From assembly GCA_035352715.1 (NCBI GenBank), contig DAOPYE010000053.1, forward strand, positions 1 through 17,611: a stretch of 17,611 nucleotides of DNA, in the 5' to 3' direction. The DNA comes from DAOPYE01 sp035352715. Lineage in GTDB: Bacteria > Acidobacteriota > Holophagae > Holophagales > Holophagaceae. The translations under genes were made by a program, and so were the position numbers. Below are positions 1-6,500 of the stretch, in pieces. Every line of letters starts with the position of its first letter. Position 1 is the first letter of the stretch. A model generated the notes under the pieces. That model was not told the DNA's origin. It saw nothing but the letters and a program-made list of their open reading frames with translations, and searched no databases.

Positions 1-142
1 CTGCATCGCTGCGCAGATTGCTATCCAGCATCTGCGTGTACCAAAGATCCACAACAGCGTTGACCTTCACGTCCTGGGCCGAAGCCATCCCGGAAGCCAC
101 CAGCAGCGTCATCACCGTGCGCCCACACACCATGGATTTCAT
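1..142 (-). CDS. Exported, probable outer-membrane (porin-like) protein, 3' end cut by window
   Basis: The first 47 codons are present; the gene runs off the left edge. The ATG at 142 is preceded by a strong ribosome-binding site (GGGAGG, 8 nt upstream). The product begins with a classical signal peptide: a short basic N-terminus, a hydrophobic core, and an Ala-Ser-Ala cleavage site near residue 22. The mature start (QDVKVNAVVDLWYTQML...) has the alternating, aromatic-containing pattern of a first beta strand of an outer-membrane barrel, but this is an inference from about 25 residues. The gene follows the nif terminator in the same direction and has its own near-consensus sigma-54 promoter at 226-241, so it may be co-regulated with nitrogen fixation. 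Export is fairly certain. The family is not established, and a periplasmic protein remains possible. Confidence 0.75.
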   Translation of the reverse strand, partial: MKSMVCGRTVMTLLVASGMASAQDVKVNAVVDLWYTQMLDSNLRSDA

Positions 143-225
143 CGTTTCAACCTCCCTCGTCGTGGGCCGCGTTCATTTCAAGACGAAGCCTCGCCAGCCC
201 TTGATTCCGGGTCAGTTCATGAAAT

Positions 226-241
226 TGCAATGGAGATGCCA
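226..241 (-). promoter_or_regulatory. Sigma-54 (-24/-12) promoter of the porin-like gene
   Basis: Read on the minus strand the site is TGGCATCTCCATTGCA. The invariant GG and GC doublets are 10 nt apart, as in the consensus TGGCAC-N5-TTGCW, with one mismatch in the -24 block. Transcription would start near 216, leaving a leader of about 74 nt before the ATG at 142. Sigma-54 promoters need an upstream-bound activator; candidate sites lie at 352-363 and 452-469. Confidence 0.8.
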
Positions 242-351
242 ACGCGTCAGCCCATGTCCAAAACCCACGCCCACCGCCGCACAGCGCTGATGTTCGGGCG
301 TCATGGAACCCCTCGGACACGCGGGATTCTCAAGCCACCCCAAACCGATTC

Positions 352-363
352 GACATGATCGTC
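352..363. promoter_or_regulatory. CGACA-N5-GTC element (proximal copy, porin side)
   Basis: The sequence is GACATGATCGTC, preceded by C. It matches 10 of 12 positions of the element at 10144-10155 upstream of nifH. It is centred about 117 nt upstream of the -24 element at 241, a usual distance for an enhancer-binding protein. Its function is inferred only from motif sharing and position. Confidence 0.4.
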
Positions 364-451
364 GCCAGTTCGAAGGTTGCACGTTCGCGATGGCTTGATA
401 TCAGTGCATCTATTGGCATTTCGAGATTTTTGTCGCACAGCAGTGATAACC

Positions 452-469
452 GACAAAAGGGTCGATAAC
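452..469 (-). promoter_or_regulatory. Shared 18-bp element (distal copy, porin side)
   Basis: On the minus strand this reads GTTATCGACCCTTTTGTC. It differs at only two positions from GTTATCGACAATTTTGTC at 10067-10084 upstream of nifH. It contains GACAAAAGGGTC (452-463), one of four CGACA-N5-GTC sites in the two promoter regions. It also overlaps a perfect 8-bp inverted repeat, TTTTGTCG at 428-435 and CGACAAAA at 451-458, and a direct repeat GATAACCGA at 445-453 and 464-472. It lies about 220 nt upstream of the sigma-54 promoter at 226-241. A binding site for an activator or nitrogen regulator is the natural reading, but no protein is identified. Confidence 0.5.
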
Positions 470-483
470 CGAATTTTGGAAGG

Positions 484-533
484 CGAAAACAACATCCCCT
501 GTCGCTTCCAAGATCCAGGAAGCAACAGGGGAT
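484..533 (-). terminator. Intrinsic terminator of the nif operon
   Basis: A long inverted repeat has arms 494-509 and 518-533: 16 positions, 15 paired, one C/A mismatch, 8-nt loop. On the minus strand it is followed by a T-rich tail (GTTGTTTTC). It begins 27 nt after the ferredoxin stop codon and lies before the porin promoter, so it closes the nif transcription unit. Confidence 0.85.
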
Positions 534-560
534 AGGCGAGTGAAGCGATCGCGAAAGGGC

Positions 561-869
561 TTATCCGATTCGATAGGCCTCGGCAATCTCATCGTTTTCA
601 AGCGCGTCGAGGATGGCGTCCACATCGTCCTCGGTCTTCACGTTGCCGTACCAGACGTTCTGGGGATAAATGGCCATCGCGGGACCACGGTCGCAGACCT
701 TCAGGCATCCCGTGGAAGACACCTGGACCCCGTCCAGTCCACGATCCACGAGCTGTCCCTCGATATAGCCCAGTAGATCGGGTGCGCCCTTCTTGTTGCA
801 GATGCCCTGGGGCGTGCCGTTCGTGCGAAACGAACAACAGACCAGGATGTGGTGCTTGATCGCGTCCAT
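561..869 (-). CDS. Thioredoxin-like [2Fe-2S] ferredoxin (clostridial nitrogenase-associated type)
   Basis: This 102-residue protein has the length and layout of the [2Fe-2S] ferredoxin of Clostridium pasteurianum, a thioredoxin-fold protein reported to interact with the MoFe protein. Seen here: an N-terminal KHHILVC start, Cys11 and Cys24 in the first cysteine region, Cys55 and Cys59 in the second (TGCLKVCDRGP), then the conserved YPQNVWYGNV stretch. These correspond to the four known cluster ligands. Clostridial Cys14, which is not a native ligand, is Phe here, and there is an extra Cys12. The ATG at 869 has GGGAGG 4 nt upstream. The gene lies 50 nt after nifB and is the last gene before the terminator at 484-533, so it is co-transcribed with nif. 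Its likely role is electron transfer in nitrogenase function or cofactor assembly; which of the two is not shown by the sequence. Confidence 0.9.
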   Translation of the reverse strand: MDAIKHHILVCCSFRTNGTPQGICNKKGAPDLLGYIEGQLVDRGLDGVQVSSTGCLKVCDRGPAMAIYPQNVWYGNVKTEDDVDAILDALENDEIAEAYRIG

Positions 870-919
870 GGGACCTCCCTGTGATTGGACATTTGTTGTC
901 TATGCGTCGTGCGGATCCT

Positions 920-2257
920 CTAGGCGCCACATCCGTTGCCAGCACCCGTGCAGGAGTCGCCACACTTGAAGGGACGGCGCTTTTCCAGGTGGCCGGGCGC
1001 CCGATCCTCGAACAGCGCCCGCAGGGCGTCGGTGATCAGCCCCTCCAGCACGAAGACCGGCAGCTCGGCTCGCATCAGCGTCTGCTTGGGTGCCTCGCCC
1101 GCGCCGTTCACCACCAAGGCGCGGCAATCCTTCAGCTCGCTCGCCAGAGCCCACCAGCGCTCGCCCCCACCACCGGGCGGCGGGGCCATCCGTTCGCCCA
1201 CGAGCACTGGCCCCTGGTCGCCCTGCCCATAGATCTTGAGCGTCTTGGCCTCACCGAGATGGGCGCTGACCAGAAAGCCATCCCGCGTGGCGACAGCGAT
1301 GTAGGGCTTTCCCGCATCCAGGCCCAAGCCCTGAGAAGCGGCAGCGCTTGGGGCGGTGGACGGAGCCTCGCTGGAACAGCAACCGGCGCCCTCGCCACAG
1401 GCGGAAGTCCCCGCCGACCACGTTTCCAGCAGCTCGGGGCCCTGGTCTTCGCCCAGAAAACCCGCCGCATCCGCGCGACAGCGTGTGCAATGCTCCATCT
1501 GCGGCAGCAGGGATCCGGCGGCGGTCCTGGCCTTGGCGATCTCGGCCTCTTCCGGTTCCCGCCAACCGCGCGCACGCCCCTGATCATTCAGTTGCAGGGG
1601 CATGCAGTTCATCAGATCCGCCCCCAGCGTCTTCATGCGTGCGGCGATGGCCGGGATGTGATCGTCGTTGATGCCAGGAAGGATGAGGGTATTGATCTTG
1701 ACGGTGATGCCGTGCGCCTTGAGGCGTGCGATGGCGTCCAGCTGGCGTTCCAGCAGTAGTTCTGCGCCTTCGTCGCTGGGCAGCGAGCGGCGTCCATCGC
1801 GCACCCAGGCATAGACCTTCGCGCCCACGACCGGATCCACCGCGTTCACGGTGACCGTCACGTGGCTCACCTTCAGATCGGCCAGTTCATCCACATAAGG
1901 GGGCAGCGCCAGACCATTGCTGGCGACGCACAGGCGGAGATCCGGATGCGCCGCGCGCACCAGGCGCATCGTCTCCATCGTTTCGCCGGGGTTGGCGAAG
2001 GGATCTCCAGGCCCGGCGATGCCCGCCACCGCGAGCTGGGGAAGCCGGGCACGAATCATCGTGAGATAGTCCAGAGCCTCTTCAGGGCTGAGAATGCGGC
2101 TGGAGACGCCGGGGCGGCTCTCGTTGACGCAATCAAACTTCCGATCGCAGAAACGGCACTGGACATTGCAGCGAGGGGCCACGGGAAGATGCACGCGGGC
2201 CGAGGTATGACGCGCTTCTGCGCTGAAACAAGGGTGGTCCTTGAAGGATGTATTCAT
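920..2257 (-). CDS. nifB: NifB, radical SAM FeMo-cofactor core synthase with C-terminal NifX-like domain
   Basis: NifB fuses two [4Fe-4S] clusters and inserts carbide and sulfur to make NifB-co, the precursor passed to NifEN. The protein is 445 residues. The N-terminus has HPCF (Cys10) and the radical-SAM motif CNVQCRFC (Cys30, Cys34, Cys37), followed by DRKFDCVNESRPG with Cys43. GIAGPGDPFANP (79-90) is the glycine-rich SAM-binding region, and CTRCRADAAGFLGED (257-271) is a NifB signature. After an Ala/Ser-rich linker (about 285-315) with a CGEGAGCC cysteine cluster comes a NifX/NafY-like domain (about 317-420) that in homologues holds the cofactor. The tail is unusual: cysteines at 432, 436 and 443 in a Gly-rich segment. 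The ATG is preceded by GAGGCGAGG, 13 nt after the nifN stop, so the genes are co-transcribed. Confidence 0.96.
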   Translation of the reverse strand: MNTSFKDHPCFSAEARHTSARVHLPVAPRCNVQCRFCDRKFDCVNESRPGVSSRILSPEEALDYLTMIRARLPQLAVAGIAGPGDPFANPGETMETMRLVRAAHPDLRLCVASNGLALPPYVDELADLKVSHVTVTVNAVDPVVGAKVYAWVRDGRRSLPSDEGAELLLERQLDAIARLKAHGITVKINTLILPGINDDHIPAIAARMKTLGADLMNCMPLQLNDQGRARGWREPEEAEIAKARTAAGSLLPQMEHCTRCRADAAGFLGEDQGPELLETWSAGTSACGEGAGCCSSEAPSTAPSAAASQGLGLDAGKPYIAVATRDGFLVSAHLGEAKTLKIYGQGDQGPVLVGERMAPPPGGGGERWWALASELKDCRALVVNGAGEAPKQTLMRAELPVFVLEGLITDALRALFEDRAPGHLEKRRPFKCGDSCTGAGNGCGA

Positions 2258-2270
2258 GGCCTCGCCTCAC

Positions 2271-3647
2271 TTAAAAGTAGAAATAGCCGACGCCGGATTT
2301 CGCTTGGCGGTGGTCAAGGATGGTGTTGACCACATCGTCGAAAAGCCGCTGTGTGCCTTCGTAACCGAGCATCGTGATGCGCGCAGCGCCATAGCGGTCG
2401 TGAACGGGAAATCCCACGCGAACCAGCGGGATGTCCAGCTCGCGCGCCAGCTTATAGCCCTTGCTGTGCCCCACCAGCAGCGTTGGCGAGACAGCCTTGG
2501 CGGCCTCGCCAATGCGCGCAAAATCCGAATCGGGCATGAATTTGACATTGAGTGTCCTAAGACTTTCGTGGGCGGCGGGTGCCGTGTCGGCCAAGGCGCC
2601 GCTGCCCCCACTGGCCACCAATGCAGGTTCCACGCCGATCTCGGCAAGAAACAGCGCCAATGCCAACGCGGTGTCCTCATCGCCGAAAACCACCGCCTTC
2701 TGACCCACGGCAATCTTGTGGGCGTCCACATACGCATCCAGCAGGCGGGCGCGTTCGGCCTGCATGCTTTCCGGTATGGGGCGGCCACTGATCCGCGAGA
2801 GGACCTCCAGGAACGCGTCCGTCGCCTCCAGGCCCACCGGTAGCCCCAGGCTGTGACACGGGATGCCAAATTCGCGGTTCAAGTAGCTGCCCGCGGTCTC
2901 GCGCCGGGCCTGGCTCCAGCCCAGTTCGACGGAAGCCGCGGCTTTTCCCGCATCACGGATCTTGGCCAGAGGGGTTCCACCCGGAGGCAGCCGGTTGTAG
3001 GCCGACCACTGGCCACCATCCAGGGTGTCCGAATAATCAGGCAGCAGGCAGCCCTCCAGGCCGAATGCCTCCAGCGTCCGCTTGATCCAACGCAGATCAG
3101 AAGGACTGACGATGCCGGGGAAGATATTGACAGTGCCTGTCGAAGGCCCGCCTTCCGCCAGCGATTCCACTAGGCTTGTGACCGTGGCGTAGTAGCCGTC
3201 GAGGTGCGTCCCGGAATAGCTCGGGGTCGAAACCTGCACGCGGGCGCAGTCGAATTCGTTGCTTGGCTGGTAGCGGCGTAGTGCATCCGCCACATCGTCG
3301 CCGATGGTTTCCGACAGGCACGTGGTCGCAACACCGATGAGCTGGGGTTGATACTGGGCGGCCACATTGTCGAGGGCGCGCATCAAGCTATCGGCGCCAC
3401 CGAACACGGCGGCCATCTCATCAAAGCTGGAGCTGGCGATATCCACCGGCTCACGGAAATGGCTGATCAGGTAGCGCCGGATGTAGGTGGCGCACCCCTG
3501 ACTGCCGTGCAGCAGAGGCACAGCGCCTTCGACACCTTTGAACGCCAGGCTCGCGCCCAACGGCGCGCAGACCTTGCAGGGATTGACGGCATATTCGGGA
3601 GATTCTTCCGTTTCTAGAGCGGCGAGCGATTCCATATCCAGGCTCAT
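2271..3647 (-). CDS. nifN: NifN, FeMo-cofactor scaffold beta subunit
   Basis: NifN pairs with NifE in the alpha2-beta2 scaffold on which NifB-co is matured with molybdenum and homocitrate. Start choice: the ATG at 3647 overlaps the nifE stop as ATGA and has GAGG upstream. An in-frame ATG at 3677 also exists but lies inside nifE. The 458-residue product has NPCKVCAPLGA (Cys24, Cys27), HGSQGCATYIRR (Cys52) and TTCLSETIGDD (Cys110), all in the NifK/NifN layout. It is distinguished from NifK by its place after nifE and before nifB and by its closer NifN-like N-terminus (NPCKVCAPLGASLAFKGVEG). NifN is separate from NifB here, whereas some anaerobes carry a fused NifNB. The C-terminus ends in GVGYFYF. 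Confidence 0.93.
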   Translation of the reverse strand: MSLDMESLAALETEESPEYAVNPCKVCAPLGASLAFKGVEGAVPLLHGSQGCATYIRRYLISHFREPVDIASSSFDEMAAVFGGADSLMRALDNVAAQYQPQLIGVATTCLSETIGDDVADALRRYQPSNEFDCARVQVSTPSYSGTHLDGYYATVTSLVESLAEGGPSTGTVNIFPGIVSPSDLRWIKRTLEAFGLEGCLLPDYSDTLDGGQWSAYNRLPPGGTPLAKIRDAGKAAASVELGWSQARRETAGSYLNREFGIPCHSLGLPVGLEATDAFLEVLSRISGRPIPESMQAERARLLDAYVDAHKIAVGQKAVVFGDEDTALALALFLAEIGVEPALVASGGSGALADTAPAAHESLRTLNVKFMPDSDFARIGEAAKAVSPTLLVGHSKGYKLARELDIPLVRVGFPVHDRYGAARITMLGYEGTQRLFDDVVNTILDHRQAKSGVGYFYF

Positions 3648-5020
3648 GCGCGCACCTCGCGATTTCTTGCCGTCCATCGCCAGACGGGGCTGGTGACGCT
3701 GCCGTGCACCTCGCGGGCGAAGTGGATCATGCCCTCGAACCCCGCCAGCGGGATCTTCCGCTCGTGGTTGTGATCGCAGAATGCGACGCCGAGCTTGTAG
3801 GCGATGGGACGTTCCTTCACGCCGCCGATCAAGAGGTCCGCCTTCTTCTCCAGGATGAAGCGGCTTAATTCCACCGGATTGGAATCATCGACAATGACGG
3901 TTCCAGGGTCGCAAAGCTGCTGCAGCCGCTTGTAGTCGTCGCTGTTGCCCGTCTGGCTGCCGACGACGACGGTTCGCATCCCCAGATGCCGCAACGCCTT
4001 GATGAGACTATGGGCCTTGAAGGCTCCGCCCACATAGATCGCCGCTCGGCGTCCTTCCATATCTCGCCGGAAGACTTCGATAGCTGGCAGCACCCTGGCC
4101 ATCTCGTCGCCGACGAGCTGGGCCGCCCGCTGGGGCAGTTCGGGATCGAATTCGGATAACAGATCGGCCACGTCGTAGATGGCCTGCGCCGTGTCTTCCA
4201 GGCCGAAGAACGAGACGCGCCGGTAGGGTTGGCCGTAACGCTTCTCCAGCTCGATGGCGAGCCCCTGCATGGAGCCCGAACACTGCACGATATTGGCGCT
4301 GGCGGTGTGCGCTCGGCGCACCGTCTCCACGCGCGCATCGCCCGTCAGAGTGGTCACTACGGGCACGCCGATGCGCTCGAAATATTCGCGGATCATCCAG
4401 GCTTCGCCCGCCAGGTTGAACTCGCCCATGATGTTGATGCCCCGCACGCTGCGCGGAGCTTCCGGGCTGGTTCCCACCAGCTCCATCAGCGCGTCGCAGG
4501 CAGCGGCGTAGCCATCCTTCTTGGTGCCCTTGAAGCCTTCCGACTTCACGGGGATCACAGGGATGCCGGTATCCGCCGAGACGCGCCGCGCCACGGCATC
4601 CACATCATCGCCGATCAGGCCCACGATGCAGGTGCTGTAAATGAAGGCGGCGTTAGGGGCGTGCTTCGCGATCAGTTCGCGCAGGGCCTTTTCAAGCTTG
4701 GCAGCACCACCGTAGATGACATCCGTCTCGCGCAGATCCGTGGTGAAGCTGTGCCGATGCAGCGCGGGACCCGAGGACATGGCGCCCCGGATATCCCAGG
4801 TGTAGGCGGCGCACCCGGCCGGACCGTGGACCAGGTGCAATGCATCGGCGATGGGGTAGAGGACCACACGGCTGCCGCAGAACACGCAGGCCCGCTGGCT
4901 GACCGAACCGGCCGCGCTGCGAGTCCCGCAGCGCAGTTCGGTGGGCTCGGTTCCAGATGCCGTCTCCAGCACCTGGCCCTTGCGGTCTTCCAGAAGGCCA
5001 TGGATGGCGTGATCCGGCAT
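3644..5020 (-). CDS. nifE: NifE, FeMo-cofactor scaffold alpha subunit
   Basis: This 458-residue NifD paralogue forms the NifEN scaffold with NifN. Visible motifs: RACVFCGSR (Cys45, Cys48), HGPAGCAAYTWDIRG (Cys70), and STCIVGLIGDDVDAVAR (Cys131), which supply ligands for the [4Fe-4S] cluster sitting where NifDK has the P-cluster. KSEGFKGTKKDGYAAACDAL and the AHTASANIVQCSGSM segment match NifE rather than NifD, which has CHRSINYM at the FeMo-co cysteine. The ATG at 5020 is preceded by AAGGAGG with 8-nt spacing, one of the best ribosome-binding sites in the operon. It follows the longest internal gap of the operon (91 nt after nifK), which contains a terminator-like hairpin, so its expression may be lower than that of nifHDK. 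Its stop codon overlaps the nifN start. Confidence 0.95.
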   Translation of the reverse strand: MPDHAIHGLLEDRKGQVLETASGTEPTELRCGTRSAAGSVSQRACVFCGSRVVLYPIADALHLVHGPAGCAAYTWDIRGAMSSGPALHRHSFTTDLRETDVIYGGAAKLEKALRELIAKHAPNAAFIYSTCIVGLIGDDVDAVARRVSADTGIPVIPVKSEGFKGTKKDGYAAACDALMELVGTSPEAPRSVRGINIMGEFNLAGEAWMIREYFERIGVPVVTTLTGDARVETVRRAHTASANIVQCSGSMQGLAIELEKRYGQPYRRVSFFGLEDTAQAIYDVADLLSEFDPELPQRAAQLVGDEMARVLPAIEVFRRDMEGRRAAIYVGGAFKAHSLIKALRHLGMRTVVVGSQTGNSDDYKRLQQLCDPGTVIVDDSNPVELSRFILEKKADLLIGGVKERPIAYKLGVAFCDHNHERKIPLAGFEGMIHFAREVHGSVTSPVWRWTARNREVRA

Positions 5021-5046
5021 GACGGAGTCCTCCTTTCAAAAGAACT

Positions 5047-5102
5047 AAAAAGCCACCACCAAGCAAAGCCCGGTCCTGAACCACTTGGCCACTTGGTGGT
5101 GG
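5047..5102 (-). terminator. Terminator-like attenuator between nifK and nifE
   Basis: Perfect 11-bp inverted repeat: CCACCACCAAG at 5053-5063 and CTTGGTGGTGG at 5092-5102, with a 28-nt loop. Read in the direction of transcription, the stem is followed directly by CTTTTTAG. The loop also holds a tandem CCACTTGG repeat (5081-5096). It lies immediately after the nifK stop. A partial intrinsic terminator that lowers nifENB relative to nifHDK is the simplest reading; an RNA-processing or 3'-end-stabilising hairpin is an alternative. Confidence 0.65.
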
Positions 5103-5111
5103 GTAACGCTT

Positions 5112-6491
5112 CTACATCACCAGTTCGAACGCCTCTTCCGGCGCATCGCGATCCTGGCGATCCATGAGGATGCCGAGGATCTTTTCCAGCAGGCGCAGGC
5201 CACCCTTGTATCCAAGCGTCGGGAAGTACTGATGCCCCACGCGGTCGATGATGGGGAATCCCAAACGCAGCAGCGGCGTGTCTTCATCACGAGCGATGTA
5301 CTTGCAGTGCGTGTTGCCGATGATGAGATCCACGGGCTCGGCCTTGATCCACTGATGCAGCTGGAACAGATCGCCTGGAACCTTCACATTCACGTCGCGC
5401 CCCACGCGCTCCAGGGCCTTTTCCAGGCGCTTGGGGATCGCCTTGCCGGGGGTTCCCGTGACGACGTGGATCGGCTTCATGTCGAGATCAATCAGGAACT
5501 CCACCAGGGGAACGATGTGATCGGGATCGCCGGCGATGGCCACCTTCTTGCCGTAGGTGTACTGGTGCATGTCCGTCATCACGTCCAGCAGCTGACCGCG
5601 CTCCCGGTTGATAAGTTCAGGAACATTGACGCCCGCCAGGCGGTGCAGTGCATCCACAAAACGATCCGTGGCCGTAATACCGATCGGCAATTCGATCACC
5701 TCGCAGGGGACCTTGAACTTCACGTCCAAAGCCTTCGCAGCGGGCGCCGAGGCCACCGGACCCAGCGCCAACGTGGCTTTGCTATCCCCCGTGGCCGCGA
5801 GCTGTTCGATCGTGGCGCCTCCACTGGGATACATGTGGAACTTGCCCGTCATGGGGCCGTTCAGCACACCGGACGTGTCCGGGAAAACGATTGTCTTCAC
5901 GCCCATCTCGGCGGAGATGCGCTTGATCTCTTCCATATCGGAGGGTTCGACAAAGCCGGGGATGATGTTCACCGTATTCTGCGTGGTCCCTGTCTTTCCG
6001 GCCAGGCCATCGACCATACCCTTCACCATGTTCGCGAAGCCGGTGACATGGCTGCCCGCGTAACTGGGGGTGCTGGCATAGATGACGCGCTTGCCTTCGG
6101 GCACCTTTCCGCTTTCGATGGCCTTCGAGGTGATCTGCGCCACGTCGTCACCAATCGTTTCTGACAGGCAGGTGGTGTGGACCGCCACGATATCCGGGTT
6201 GTAGACGCTGAAGATATTGCCAAGGGCTTCGAGCAGGTTGGCCTGTCCGCCAAAAACCGAAGCGCCTTCAGTGAAGGACGACGTGGCCGCCATCACGGGC
6301 TCTTTGAAATGGCGGGTAAGCATGCTGCGGTGATATGCGCAACATCCTTGTGAACCGTGGCTATGGGGCATGCAGTTATGGATGCCCAGCGCCGCATACA
6401 TGGCGCCGATGGGCTGACACGTCTTCGCAGGATTGATGACGAGCGCTTCGCGCTCCACCCCGTTGTCGGGCTTGGTGTGTCTCAGCAGCAT
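5112..6491 (-). CDS. nifK: NifK, nitrogenase MoFe protein beta chain (short form)
   Basis: This is the beta subunit of the MoFe protein and shares the P-cluster with NifD. The 459-residue product lacks the N-terminal extension of about 50 residues found in proteobacterial NifK such as that of Azotobacter, and matches the clostridial length. Motifs: NPAKTCQPIGA (Cys25), HGSQGCCAYHR (Cys50), and TTCLSETIGDD (Cys108), the three expected P-cluster ligands, plus STPSYAGSHVTG. The ATG lies 9 nt after the nifD stop and its ribosome-binding site (TAAGGAG) includes the nifD stop codon, so translation of the two subunits is probably coupled. A short NifK pairs naturally with the enlarged NifD encoded upstream, as in Clostridium pasteurianum. 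Oddity: Cys51 directly follows the second ligand cysteine, where the Azotobacter protein has Val. Confidence 0.97.
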   Translation of the reverse strand: MLLRHTKPDNGVEREALVINPAKTCQPIGAMYAALGIHNCMPHSHGSQGCCAYHRSMLTRHFKEPVMAATSSFTEGASVFGGQANLLEALGNIFSVYNPDIVAVHTTCLSETIGDDVAQITSKAIESGKVPEGKRVIYASTPSYAGSHVTGFANMVKGMVDGLAGKTGTTQNTVNIIPGFVEPSDMEEIKRISAEMGVKTIVFPDTSGVLNGPMTGKFHMYPSGGATIEQLAATGDSKATLALGPVASAPAAKALDVKFKVPCEVIELPIGITATDRFVDALHRLAGVNVPELINRERGQLLDVMTDMHQYTYGKKVAIAGDPDHIVPLVEFLIDLDMKPIHVVTGTPGKAIPKRLEKALERVGRDVNVKVPGDLFQLHQWIKAEPVDLIIGNTHCKYIARDEDTPLLRLGFPIIDRVGHQYFPTLGYKGGLRLLEKILGILMDRQDRDAPEEAFELVM

Positions 6492-6500
6492 GTCTTCTCC

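Noticed and set aside
428..458. TTTTGTCG / CGACAAAA inverted repeat as a terminator
   Set aside because: The 15-nt loop, 8-bp AT-rich stem and the much stronger hairpin at 494-533 make a terminator unlikely. A protein-binding site fits better.
888..900. GACATTTGTTGTC dyad between nifB and the ferredoxin gene
   Set aside because: It resembles the CGACA-N5-GTC elements, but the half-sites are one base further apart, the preceding C is missing, and no promoter is visible next to it.
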